Assembly: GCA_946886855.1 (NCBI GenBank)
Contig: CAMPJJ010000152.1
Coordinates: 1-10,382, forward strand
Reading direction: 5' to 3'
Length of the DNA: 10,382 bases
DNA from: an uncultured Roseateles sp.
Lineage (GTDB): Bacteria > Pseudomonadota > Gammaproteobacteria > Burkholderiales > Burkholderiaceae
In this document: positions 1-6,710 of the stretch, in pieces
How the letters are laid out: every line of letters begins with the position of its first letter
Numbering within the stretch: position 1 is the first letter of the stretch
Notes under the pieces: generated by a model
Seen by the model: only the letters and a program-made list of their open reading frames with translations
Database searches by the model: none
What the model was told of the DNA's origin: nothing
Translations under genes and position numbers: made by a program

Positions 1-31
1 CCCCCCGCCCCCAATGAATCGACGCCAGCCT

Positions 32-125
32 CGCTCCGAGCCTGAGGGAACGCTGGCCCCCCGGCCGACTTGGGGAGCCTGCGAGTCGTAGGAGGCCGGG
101 GGGCCAGCGTTCCCTCAGGCGAGCG
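32..125. repeat. Long inverted repeat (27-bp perfect arms)
   Basis: Positions 40-66 and 94-120 are perfect reverse complements (27 bp each), separated by a 27-nt spacer (67-93). The pairing extends outward: CGCTC at 32-36 matches GAGCG at 121-125 if three bases (37-39) bulge out. Inside the spacer GACT/AGTC (67-70 and 84-87) could also pair. The arms are very GC-rich and no T-run follows either end, so this is not a standard Rho-independent terminator, although transcribed RNA would fold into a very stable hairpin. It lies upstream of the copper-chaperone start at 175. It could be a dispersed intergenic repeat (REP/MITE-like), an attenuator, or a bidirectional transcription barrier; the sequence alone does not decide. 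Confidence 0.85.
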
Positions 126-174
126 ATGTCGGATACTGCCGCCTGATCAAAGAACAGATGGATTGGACGCCTCG

Positions 175-663
175 ATGAAGTTCCCTGCCCTTGCCCGCCT
201 GGCCCTGGTTCCTGCCCTCCTGCTGACCGCCGGTCTTGCCCAGGCCCAGGTCGTCGTCGCCAACGCCTGGGTGCGTGCCACGGTGCCGCAGCAGAAGTCC
301 ACGGGCGCCTTCCTGCAGATCAAGTCGCCGACGGACGTGAAGCTGATCTCGGTCAGCACGCCCTCGGCCGGCGTGGCCGAGGTGCACGAGATGGCCATGG
401 ACGGCGACGTGATGCGCATGCGCCCGGTGGCCTCGCTGGCGGTGCCCGCCGGCAAGCTGGTGGAGCTCAAGCCCGGCGGTTATCACGTCATGCTGATGGA
501 TCTGAAGGGCCCGTTGAAGACGGGGGACGCGGTCGTGCTGACGCTGGTGTTCGAGGGCGCCGACAAGTCCCGCTCGACCGTGAGCGTCCAGGCGCCGGCC
601 CGGACCGGCCCGGTCGCGGACGCCAACGATCCGCATGCGGGTCACGGCGACCACAAGCACTGA
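175..663 (+). CDS. PCu(A)C family periplasmic copper chaperone
   Basis: A 162-residue exported protein. Residues 1-24 form a signal peptide (basic start, hydrophobic core, AQA before the mature VVVANAW). The copper site of the PCu(A)C (DUF461) family is complete and correctly spaced: H71-X10-M82-X21-H104-X-M106. Family members bind Cu(I) in the periplasm and deliver it to the CuA centre of cytochrome c oxidase, usually with Sco. A short His-rich tail (HAGHGDHKH, 154-162) may add a second metal site, as in several family members. The start at 175 was chosen because it begins the signal peptide; an open frame continues upstream through the inverted repeat from a TTG at 70 but adds only low-complexity sequence. 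No strong Shine-Dalgarno is visible. No Sco, TonB receptor or oxidase gene is adjacent. The gene converges on the LysR gene, 26 bp away. Confidence 0.93.
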   Translation: MKFPALARLALVPALLLTAGLAQAQVVVANAWVRATVPQQKSTGAFLQIKSPTDVKLISVSTPSAGVAEVHEMAMDGDVMRMRPVASLAVPAGKLVELKPGGYHVMLMDLKGPLKTGDAVVLTLVFEGADKSRSTVSVQAPARTGPVADANDPHAGHGDHKH

Positions 664-666
664 ATC

Positions 667-688
667 GCGCGCCGGCGCGCCGGCGTGC
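667..688. terminator. GC-rich hairpin between convergent genes (possible bidirectional terminator)
   Basis: The 26-bp gap between the copper chaperone and the LysR gene contains the perfect palindrome GCGCGCCGGCGCGC (667-680). An alternative fold pairs GCGCGCC (667-673) with GGCGTGC (682-688), with one G-U pair. There is no proper T-tract, only TT, so termination is inferred from stem strength and from its place between convergent stop codons. Confidence 0.4.
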
Positions 689-689
689 T

Positions 690-1625
690 TCAGCGCCGGA
701 GTGCCTCCGCCAGATGATCGACCAGCGCCTTCAGCCGTTGCGGCAGGAAGCGCTGGCTCGGCATCAGCGCATGCAGGGGCATCGGCCGCCCGACCCAGTC
801 CGGCAGCACCTCGACCAGCGCGCCGCTGGCGAGGCTGTCGCGGATGTCGAGGCAGCTCTTGTAGGTCAGCCCCCGCCCTTCGAGGGCCCACTGGTGGGCG
901 ATGCCGCCGTCGTCCGCCGTGCGGCGGCCCTGCACCGTCACGTCCACCGGCGCCGCCTGCATCGCGTCGCGACGCCAGAAACGCCATTCGCGCTCCAGCC
1001 GGTCGCCGATCTTGAAGCGGATGCACTCGTGCTGCGTCAGCTCGCCGGGATGCGACGGCCGGCCGTGCCGCTTCAGGTAGTCCGGGGACGCCACCAGCAA
1101 CCGGCGGCCGTCGTGCAGCTTGCGCGCCACCAGCCGCGAGTCGGCCAGTTCGCCGTAACGCAGCGCCAGATCGACCTCGTCGCGCACGACGTCCTGCAGG
1201 GCGTCGCCGACGTTGAGCTGCAGCTCGATCCCGGGATGCCGGTCGAGGAACCCATCCAGCAGCGGCAGCACGATGCGCCGCGTCAGGTCGCTCGACGCGC
1301 TGACCCGGATGCGCCCGCGCAGCGCGGTGGCGCCGCGTCCCTTGGCGGCCAGATCGTCGCCGCCCTCGGTGACCAGCGCAAGGCCCTCGTCCAGCAACTC
1401 GAGCGCGCGCTGCGCATAGTCCCGCAGCCGCTCGCCGGCGGCCGTCAGCCGCAGCGCCCGGGTGCTGCGCTCCGCCAGCCGCACCCCCAGACGCGCCTCC
1501 AGCTTCTTCAGCATGGCGCTGGCCGCGGCCGGGGTGATGCCCATCTCCCGCGACGCCGCCGTCAGGCTGCCGCCGCGCGCGCATTCGATCAGCAGGCGCA
1601 GTTCGGCAGTGTTCTCGATGTCCAT
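690..1625 (-). CDS. LysR-family transcriptional regulator
   Basis: A 311-residue LysR-type regulator, normal length for the family. The N-terminal winged helix-turn-helix spans about residues 5-65, with the characteristic stretch GSLTAASREMGITPAAASAM followed by LKKLEARLGVRLAERSTRALRLT. A linker helix and a LysR_substrate effector domain occupy about 90-305 (RIRVSASSDLTRRIVLPLL, then DLALRYGEL and a LVASPDYLKRHG segment, all typical). The subgroup looks CrgA/AaeR-like. The start has a good Shine-Dalgarno (GGGAGGG, complement of 1631-1637) five bases upstream. The gene is divergent from the dehydrogenase at 1777, the classic arrangement of a LysR regulator with its target, and probably also represses itself from the shared region. 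The effector is unknown. Confidence 0.95.
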   Translation of the reverse strand: MDIENTAELRLLIECARGGSLTAASREMGITPAAASAMLKKLEARLGVRLAERSTRALRLTAAGERLRDYAQRALELLDEGLALVTEGGDDLAAKGRGATALRGRIRVSASSDLTRRIVLPLLDGFLDRHPGIELQLNVGDALQDVVRDEVDLALRYGELADSRLVARKLHDGRRLLVASPDYLKRHGRPSHPGELTQHECIRFKIGDRLEREWRFWRRDAMQAAPVDVTVQGRRTADDGGIAHQWALEGRGLTYKSCLDIRDSLASGALVEVLPDWVGRPMPLHALMPSQRFLPQRLKALVDHLAEALRR

Positions 1626-1645
1626 GACGGCCCTCCCGGTCGATC

Positions 1646-1691
1646 TTCAATCCGACGTTGAAACTGATAGCGATTCAACTGTCTTCATTGA
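1646..1691. promoter_or_regulatory. LysR-type binding dyads in the divergent promoter region
   Basis: The 151-bp region between the two divergent start codons holds TTCAA-N7-TTGAA (1646-1662), a perfect 5-7-5 dyad of the size bound by LysR-family dimers. A second, looser dyad TCAA-N9-TTGA lies at 1675-1678/1688-1691. Two adjacent sites of this kind fit the recognition-site plus activation-site layout of LysR regulators. The region is notably AT-richer than the genes on either side. It is not a textbook T-N11-A match centred on the dyad, so the assignment rests on symmetry, spacing and location. Confidence 0.6.
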
Positions 1692-1776
1692 TTCTGCCGG
1701 AAGGCTCACCATTCGTTCCCACAACATCCGGCCACCGCCGCCCACCCTTCCCATCCGACATCCAGGAGTCACCGCC

Positions 1777-2817
1777 ATGAAAGCCGTCGGCTACTTCAAG
1801 TCCCTGCCCATCACCGAGCTCGAATCGCTCATCGACCTCGAACTGCCCACCCCCGCGCCCGGTCCGAAGGACCTGCTGGTCGAGGTCGCCGCGATCGCCG
1901 TCAACCCGGTCGACACCAAGGTCCGCCTGCGCCGCGCCAGCGCCGACGGCACCACCCCGGTGATCCTCGGCTGGGACGCGGTCGGCACGGTCCGCGCGAT
2001 CGGCACAGCGGTGACCGGCTTCGCCGTCGGCGACCGCGTCTGGTACGCCGGCGACATCACCCGTCCGGGCAGCAACGCGCAGTTCCAGTGCGTCGACCAT
2101 CGCATCGCCGCGCAGGCGCCCGCGTCGCTCAGCGACGCCGAGGCCGCCGCCCTGCCCCTGACCGCCATCACCGCCTGGGAACTGCTGTTCGACCGGCTGC
2201 AGGTCCAGCAGCAGCCCGAGCGTCCGGTCAGCCTGCTGGTCACCGGCGCCGCCGGCGGCGTGGGCTCGATCCTGGTCCAGCTGGCGCGCCGGCACGCGCA
2301 TCTGACCGTCATCGGCACCAGTTCCGAGCCGGACGGCGAAGGCGGCAAATGGCTGCATGCGCTCGGCGCCCACCACGTCATCAACCACCGCGAACCGATC
2401 GCCCCGCAGATCGCCGCGCTGCAGAAGGCCGGTGTGCCGCCGCTGCGCTACGTCACCAGCCTCACCCACACCCCGCAGCACTTCCAGGGCTTCGTCGAGG
2501 CGCTGGAGCCGCAGGGCAAGCTGGCGATGATCGACGACTTCGGCCCGAACGACCTGGACGTGATGGCGCTCAAGGGCAAGTCCCTGTCGCTGCACTGGGA
2601 GCTGATGTTCACCCGCAGCATGCATGCGACGCACGACATCGACGCGCAGGGCCGCCTCCTGACCGAGGTCGCCGCGCTGGTCGACGCCGGGAAGATCCGC
2701 ACGACGCTGTCCGACGTGGTCGGGACGATCTCCGCCGACACCCTCAAGCGCGCCCACGCCTTGCAGGAGAGTCAGCGCCAACGCGGCAAGCTCGTGCTGC
2801 AGGGCTGGCCCGACTGA
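1777..2817 (+). CDS. Zinc-type alcohol dehydrogenase family protein (MDR / quinone oxidoreductase-like)
   Basis: A 346-residue medium-chain dehydrogenase/reductase, probably an NAD(P)H-dependent cytosolic quinone or enone reductase. The N-terminal GroES-like domain carries NPVDTKVR (43-50), GWDAVG (65-70) and GDRVWYAG (85-92). The Rossmann domain has the nucleotide-binding loop GAAGGVGSILVQLA (157-170). Despite the family name (adh_fam_1 type), the cysteine set that binds structural zinc is absent; the only cysteine in this part is C105, so a zinc-independent quinone-oxidoreductase mechanism is more likely. The start at 1777 has AGGAG at 1764-1768, eight bases upstream; the longer open frame starting inside the LysR gene is rejected. 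Expression is probably controlled by the divergent LysR regulator. The natural substrate cannot be read from the sequence. Confidence 0.92.
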   Translation: MKAVGYFKSLPITELESLIDLELPTPAPGPKDLLVEVAAIAVNPVDTKVRLRRASADGTTPVILGWDAVGTVRAIGTAVTGFAVGDRVWYAGDITRPGSNAQFQCVDHRIAAQAPASLSDAEAAALPLTAITAWELLFDRLQVQQQPERPVSLLVTGAAGGVGSILVQLARRHAHLTVIGTSSEPDGEGGKWLHALGAHHVINHREPIAPQIAALQKAGVPPLRYVTSLTHTPQHFQGFVEALEPQGKLAMIDDFGPNDLDVMALKGKSLSLHWELMFTRSMHATHDIDAQGRLLTEVAALVDAGKIRTTLSDVVGTISADTLKRAHALQESQRQRGKLVLQGWPD

Positions 2818-2863
2818 GATTCGTGCGCTGTACGGCTCGCGTTGCACGCATGCCGCACTGTCC

Positions 2864-2877
2864 GTCACAACTGTGAC
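2864..2877. promoter_or_regulatory. GTCACA-AC-TGTGAC dyad
   Basis: A 14-bp near-perfect palindrome with 6-bp half-sites and a 2-bp centre, lying between the dehydrogenase stop and its terminator. It could be an operator for a dimeric regulator or a chance symmetry. It is the inverted order of the CRP half-sites (TGTGA...TCACA), so it is not a CRP site. Confidence 0.3.
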
Positions 2878-2884
2878 GTCTTAC

Positions 2885-2908
2885 CGCCCCGGCCCGCCGG
2901 GGCGTTTT
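2885..2908 (+). terminator. Rho-independent terminator after the dehydrogenase gene
   Basis: An 8-bp GC stem, CGCCCCGG (2885-2892) pairing with CCGGGGCG (2897-2904), closes a CCCG tetraloop and is followed directly by TTTT. It lies 68 bp after the dehydrogenase stop codon and separates that gene from the binding-protein gene at 3051. The remaining 140 bases up to 3050 contain no recognised element apart from the ribosome binding site. Confidence 0.85.
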
Positions 2909-3050
2909 CATTCGTGGGGACTCCCGGGAAAACCTCCAGTGCGCGCGCACGGCGAGCAGGCGATACCTCCAGCCTCGGACGCCAACAAGCAGTTCGGGCG
3001 ACAAAGTCAACGCACGGCCGACCGCGGCCACGAAGAAGAAGAGGATCGTC

Positions 3051-4028
3051 ATGAACATCCGCCAGGTCCTGGCCATCGTCCTGCCAGCCGCCCTGCTCTG
3101 CGCCGCCGCGCCGGCCGCCGCCACCACCATCGGCGTCATCCTGCCCGGCAGCTATCCGAGCACCACACAGGCCGAGGAGCTCCAGCTCGGCATGACGCTG
3201 GCGCTCAAGACCTGGCCCGGCGACGCCGCGCCCAAGCTGATCGTCAAGGACAGCGGCTGCGACGCCCGCAAGGCGCTCGCCATCTCCCAGGAATTCATCG
3301 CGGCCAAGGTCGACGTCGTGCTGGGCAACTGGTGCGAGATCAACGCCGGCGCGGACGCGCTGCGGGTCGCCGGCATCCCCTTCATCTCCAGCAACGCGGA
3401 GCGGATGAAAGCCCAGGACCTGCAGCTGCAGCTGGGCCGCATCGAGCTCAATGCCGGCGAGAAGATCGCCGCCGACCTGCGCCGCCAGACCGGCCTGCGC
3501 ATCAGCGCGCGGACCTCGTGCTGGATGGACTTCGACGCGACGCTGTCGGACCGCGTGGACGCGGTGCTCTGCCCCGTGCTGACCATCGACCGCGGCCGCT
3601 GGGACCAGGTGGCCAACACCTACGGCGCGGCGTTCCGCAAGCCGTTCACGGCCTCGGCCGCGCGTGGTTACGCCGCGATGGAAGTGGCGCTGAACTACCT
3701 GCGCCGCGCCAAGGCCATGAAGCCCGCGGCGGCGCTGAAGGACACGCAGTCGATGGCGACGCTGCTGGGCCCGGTGCCCGCGCTGGACGCGCCCGCGCCG
3801 CCGACGGCGTTGCAGCTGGTCTTCCGGCACGACCTGCCCAAGCTCAACCCGCAGCAGGCGCAGACGCTGGACAAGCTGGTCAAGACCAAGGGCTGCGCCT
3901 GCCCCGGCGGCTCGCTGCGCAACGGCTGCCCGCGCGATTCGGGCCCGTGGGGCGAGCTGCCCTTCGTCGTGCGCGGCGGCGGCACACCGGCGGCCTGCGC
4001 CAAGCCGATCGGGGTGCTGGAACTCTGA
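3051..4028 (+). CDS. Orphan type 1 periplasmic binding protein, cysteine-rich and condensed
   Basis: A 325-residue exported protein related to branched-chain amino acid (LivJ-type) binding proteins. A signal peptide ends at AAA (about residue 24). The first lobe is recognisable: TTIGVILPGSYPS (25-37), the ELQLGMTLAL helix, KLIVKDSGCDARKA, VDVVLGNWC and VAGIPFISSNAE. The second lobe is much shortened: the usual strand-helix repeats are reduced to about 50 residues before RGYAAMEVALNYLRRA (205-220). The C-terminus (about 255-325) is unusual, with KGCACPGGSLRNGCPRDSGPW. The mature protein has eight cysteines (70, 95, 157, 174, 282, 284, 293, 316), suggesting disulfides or metal binding. The start is preceded by GAGG at 3041-3044. 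No permease or ATPase gene is nearby, so it may serve a distant transporter or act as a sensor. The ligand is unknown. Confidence 0.75.
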   Translation: MNIRQVLAIVLPAALLCAAAPAAATTIGVILPGSYPSTTQAEELQLGMTLALKTWPGDAAPKLIVKDSGCDARKALAISQEFIAAKVDVVLGNWCEINAGADALRVAGIPFISSNAERMKAQDLQLQLGRIELNAGEKIAADLRRQTGLRISARTSCWMDFDATLSDRVDAVLCPVLTIDRGRWDQVANTYGAAFRKPFTASAARGYAAMEVALNYLRRAKAMKPAAALKDTQSMATLLGPVPALDAPAPPTALQLVFRHDLPKLNPQQAQTLDKLVKTKGCACPGGSLRNGCPRDSGPWGELPFVVRGGGTPAACAKPIGVLEL

Positions 4029-4040
4029 GGCCCGCGGGCC
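4029..4040. terminator. Short palindrome between convergent genes
   Basis: GGCCCGCGGGCC is a perfect 12-bp palindrome immediately after the binding-protein stop codon, in the 25-bp gap before the convergent zinc-ribbon gene ends. It is followed by TT only. It could help end transcription on both strands, but the loop-free symmetry and lack of a T-tract make this weak. Confidence 0.3.
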
Positions 4041-4053
4041 TTCCCCCGGCGCG

Positions 4054-5187
4054 TCAGCGCCAGAGCAGCCGGGCGGCGATGCGCAGCGCGATCCCGATCA
4101 ACGACGGCGGCCCGTCGCCCTGCGATCCGGGCCATCCGGGCCATCCGGACGAAGCCCAGCCGATCCCACCGTCCCGGCGCTCCTCGCGGCGCTGGTTCTC
4201 CGCGTCGTAGCGCTTCTCGTACTTGCCCTTCCAGAAGAGCCCGTGCCTGCCGCCGGCCGGATCGCGGTGCTCGAAGGGATAGGCGGCGAGCCGCTCGCGG
4301 CGCTCGCGGCGTTCGCGCTCGATCTGCGCGTCGGCTTCCTCGCCATCGTGCTCGAGCGCGTCGAGCAAGGGGCCGAGGTCGTCCAGCGACGGCGCGACGA
4401 CCGTGTGGTGGCACTGCCCGCAGCGCGTCTCGCGGGTCGGGTCCATCGGCGCGCCACATCCCCGGCAGGCCCAGCCGACCGGCTTGCCGCCGTTGGGCAT
4501 CAGCAGCGGTTCCGACGGCGAGCGCTTGCGCAGCGCGTTCGCCAGCCGCGGCATGTCGACCATCAGCAGCGGACTCTTGCACCAGGCGCAGTCCTCCCCC
4601 TTGCCGTCGGCGGGACCGCCGCAGCTCAGGCAGAAGCACTGGCGCTTCTCGGCCTGCAGCGCGTAGCGCTCGCCCGGCAGCAGCGGACGGACCAGGCCGC
4701 GCTCGGCCAGCATGCCGGCCTGGCTGTGCAGATGGCCGCCGCAGCTGCCGCATTCGAGCACCGGGAAGCGTCCGTAGCGCGTGAAGTTGCGGACTTCCTT
4801 CAGGGTCTTCGCGCACAGCGGGCAGGCCCGGTCCGGCTGATGCGGCACCTCGCCGCGGCGCAGGCGGTGCAGGTCGCGCAGCAGCTGGATCCAGGCGGCC
4901 GTCGAGAGATGCACCGATTCGCGCGCGTCGAACCACACCAGACCGCAGGGACCGCAATGGTCGACGTCGACGGTCGCCGGCGCATGGTGGCCCGGCAGGC
5001 TGAGGTGGCGCATGGGCGCGCGGCACTGCGGGCAGCCGATGGCCGCGCCCGGGCGCAACGGCAGGTCGCGATCCATAGCCGGCGGCGGCAAGGCCGCGGG
5101 CGATTCGGGCACGGTGTCGGCGAACTCGTCGCCGGGACGGCGCGCCCTCGAGGAGATCGACGGGGTCGGCAAGGACATGCCCGACAT
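4054..5187 (-). CDS. Protein with four zinc ribbons (zf-TFIIB-like)
   Basis: A 377-residue, probably cytosolic protein built from four CxxC...CxxC zinc ribbons: C52/C55 with C78/C81, C122/C125 with C146/C149, C186/C189 with C200/C203, and C241/C244 with C256/C259. The first two, with CGPCGLVWFDARE and CGSCGGHLH after the second knuckle, resemble bacterial TFIIB-type zinc ribbons (zf-TFIIB, COG3809). After the ribbons come a highly charged helix (about 283-300, RERRERRERL), the segment GLFWKGKYEKRYD (316-328), a Gly/Trp-rich stretch (340-354) and a short amphipathic C-terminal helix (about 362-377). The start at 5187 has AGGGA five bases upstream; ATG at 5178 and 5076 are alternatives. The open frame runs far upstream, antisense to two genes, but without coding character. 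It is divergent from the phasin. Function is unknown; nucleic-acid or protein binding is an inference. Confidence 0.8.
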   Translation of the reverse strand: MSGMSLPTPSISSRARRPGDEFADTVPESPAALPPPAMDRDLPLRPGAAIGCPQCRAPMRHLSLPGHHAPATVDVDHCGPCGLVWFDARESVHLSTAAWIQLLRDLHRLRRGEVPHQPDRACPLCAKTLKEVRNFTRYGRFPVLECGSCGGHLHSQAGMLAERGLVRPLLPGERYALQAEKRQCFCLSCGGPADGKGEDCAWCKSPLLMVDMPRLANALRKRSPSEPLLMPNGGKPVGWACRGCGAPMDPTRETRCGQCHHTVVAPSLDDLGPLLDALEHDGEEADAQIERERRERRERLAAYPFEHRDPAGGRHGLFWKGKYEKRYDAENQRREERRDGGIGWASSGWPGWPGSQGDGPPSLIGIALRIAARLLWR

Positions 5188-5261
5188 TCTGGTCCCTGCG
5201 CCGATCGCCCCGATGGGGGGTTGCGGGACGGGTCGACGTGCGCTTGCGACACCGCGCACGA

Positions 5262-5291
5262 CCGACAAGCCACCGATGCGCCGCCTATAGT
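5262..5291 (+). promoter_or_regulatory. Candidate sigma-70 promoter for the phasin gene
   Basis: TATAGT (5286-5291) matches five of six bases of the -10 consensus and stands out in a GC-rich region. CCGACA (5262-5267), 18 bp upstream, matches four of six bases of the -35 consensus. The predicted start of transcription would lie about 50 bases before the phasin ATG. Confidence 0.5.
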
Positions 5292-5349
5292 CCGGTTCTC
5301 GGCGAGCGGCGGGCGTCAGGCCCCCGCTCCGTGACGACAAGGAACGCCC

Positions 5350-5877
5350 ATGGTCAAGAAGCAACAGAAGACGGCCGGCCCGAAGACGGCACGAAGCCGC
5401 CCCAAGCAGGCCGCGTCCGCCGTGGCGGCGGCATCGACGTCGACGGACAAGCCGTTCGCGGAGCAGGTGAGGACCTCGGCGCAACAGATCTGGTCGGCGG
5501 GACTGGCGGCGTTCGCGAAGGCCCAGGAACAAGGCGGGACGGTCGTCGCCAAACCCGAGGCGACGCTCGACAGCGCCGCGCACCGCATGAGCGATCTGGC
5601 GGGCGAAGTCGGCGCGCGGGCCGGCCAGCATTGGGACAAGCTCGAATCGATCTTCGAGGACCGCGTGGCGCGCGCGCTCGCGCGACTCGGCATGCCGGCC
5701 GCGGACGACGTCGAGCAGTTGAAGGCGCGTGTCGAGGCGCTCAGCGCCGAAGTCGCGATGCTGCGTGCCGCACGGCCCGGCGCTGCCCCGAAGCCCGCCA
5801 CCGGGCCGGTGGCGAAGAAGAAACCTGCGTCGAAGGCGACCGCGACCAGGAAGGCGGGCGGCAAGCGCACGCCCTGA
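5350..5877 (+). CDS. PhaF/PhaI-type phasin (polyhydroxyalkanoate granule-associated protein)
   Basis: A 175-residue phasin of the PF05597 type, which coats polyhydroxyalkanoate granules in the cytoplasm. The amphipathic phasin helix covers about 35-115: FAEQVRTSAQQIWSAGLAAF, then HWDKLESIFEDRVARALARLGMP, the most conserved part of the family. Next is a short leucine-zipper-like coiled coil (about 120-140; L124, L131, L138) that would mediate oligomers. Both ends are basic and Lys/Ala/Pro-rich. The tail at 143-175, with KKKPASKATATRKAGGKR, resembles a short version of the histone H1-like DNA-binding domain of PhaF, suggesting the protein may tie granules to the nucleoid. AAGGA (5339-5343) precedes the ATG by six bases, supporting this start. 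No PHA synthase gene is adjacent. Confidence 0.92.
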   Translation: MVKKQQKTAGPKTARSRPKQAASAVAAASTSTDKPFAEQVRTSAQQIWSAGLAAFAKAQEQGGTVVAKPEATLDSAAHRMSDLAGEVGARAGQHWDKLESIFEDRVARALARLGMPAADDVEQLKARVEALSAEVAMLRAARPGAAPKPATGPVAKKKPASKATATRKAGGKRTP

Positions 5878-6030
5878 CCCCACGCCGCCGCGCCGCGGTG
5901 TGCAGTGCGTCACGAAACGTGGCGCGAGCCCCATCGCCCAGGGGGATGCCAGCGCGGAGGAGGTCTCGAACAATTCGACACAAGCGCGGATCTTCCCGCG
6001 CACCCGTTGTCGAACTTCCGAGTCCTGCCC

Positions 6031-6636
6031 ATGAAGCGCCTGATCGCCGCCACCCTCTTCGCCGCCCCGCTGTTCGCCCTGGCGGCCCCGGTGAACCTGA
6101 TCACCAACGGCAGCTTCGAATCGAATGCGGTCGGCAACGGCAGCTATGCCATCGTCGGCAGCACCGCCGGCTGGACCGTCGGACCGAACGGCCTGGAGAT
6201 CCGCAACAACGTCGCGGGCAGCGCGTTCAGCGGCGGCAACTACGTCGAGCTCGACACCACCGCCAACAGCTGGATCAGCCAGACGCTGAACACCGTGGCC
6301 GGCGCGACCTACACGCTGTCGTTCTCCTATGCCAACCGGCCGGACTTCCGCAGCGCCGCCAGCAACGGCATCGACTGGAGCATCGGCGGCCTGAGCGGCC
6401 TGGTCGGCAACAACACGATCACCACCTGGCAGACCCTGACCACCACCTTCACCGGCACCGGCAGCCCGATGACGCTGCGCTTCGCCGCCGCGGGCATCAG
6501 CGATTCCTACGGCACCTCGCTGGACAACGTCAGCGTCACCGCCGTGCCGGAACCGCAGAGCCTCGCGCTGATGCTGGCCGGCCTGGGCGCGATGGGCTTC
6601 GTCCTGCGCCGCCGCAAGACGGCTGGCAAGGCCTGA
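6031..6636 (+). CDS. PEP-CTERM sorting-domain exported protein (beta-sandwich type)
   Basis: A 201-residue secreted protein. Residues 1-19 form a signal peptide (MKRLIAATLF...ALAA). The body (20-170) is rich in Asn, Thr, Ser and Gly and shows the beta-sandwich pattern of DUF642/carbohydrate-binding-like PEP-CTERM proteins: NLITNGSFES, a GWTVG strand, NYVELD, ISQTLNTVAGATYTLSFSYANRP, and finally SYGTSLDNVSVT. The C-terminus is a classic exosortase target: VPEP (172-175), a hydrophobic segment (LALMLAGLGAMGFVL) and the basic anchor RRRK. An EpsH/XrtA-type exosortase would process it, and such proteins usually accompany exopolysaccharide export. No exosortase gene is in the window. The start is set by the signal peptide; no good Shine-Dalgarno is visible, and the 153-bp upstream region shows no convincing promoter. 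It ends at a bidirectional terminator. Confidence 0.93.
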   Translation: MKRLIAATLFAAPLFALAAPVNLITNGSFESNAVGNGSYAIVGSTAGWTVGPNGLEIRNNVAGSAFSGGNYVELDTTANSWISQTLNTVAGATYTLSFSYANRPDFRSAASNGIDWSIGGLSGLVGNNTITTWQTLTTTFTGTGSPMTLRFAAAGISDSYGTSLDNVSVTAVPEPQSLALMLAGLGAMGFVLRRRKTAGKA

Positions 6637-6710
6637 CCCCGAAGACAACAGCATTCGAGTCCTCGACGACTCGTTGGGAGCGCCGCGGGTAGAGACTGCG
6701 GACGCGCAAA

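Noticed and set aside
1462..1776. N-terminal extension of the dehydrogenase into the LysR gene
   Set aside because: AGGAG and an ATG at 1777 match the normal family start; the extension is antisense to the LysR gene.
2864..2877. CRP/Fnr-type site
   Set aside because: The half-sites are in the opposite order and the spacing is wrong for CRP or Fnr.
4125..4148. Repeated ATCCGGGCC units
   Set aside because: They encode the Gly/Trp/Pro-rich stretch near the C-terminus of the zinc-ribbon protein, so coding explains them.
5917..5938. Possible sigma-54 promoter (TGGCGCG...) upstream of the PEP-CTERM gene
   Set aside because: The -24 half looks right but there is no GC at the required distance for the -12 half.
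5238..6692. 484-codon plus-strand frame overlapping the phasin and PEP-CTERM genes
   Set aside because: It overlaps two recognisable genes in another frame and its translation is Arg/Gly-rich with no family pattern.
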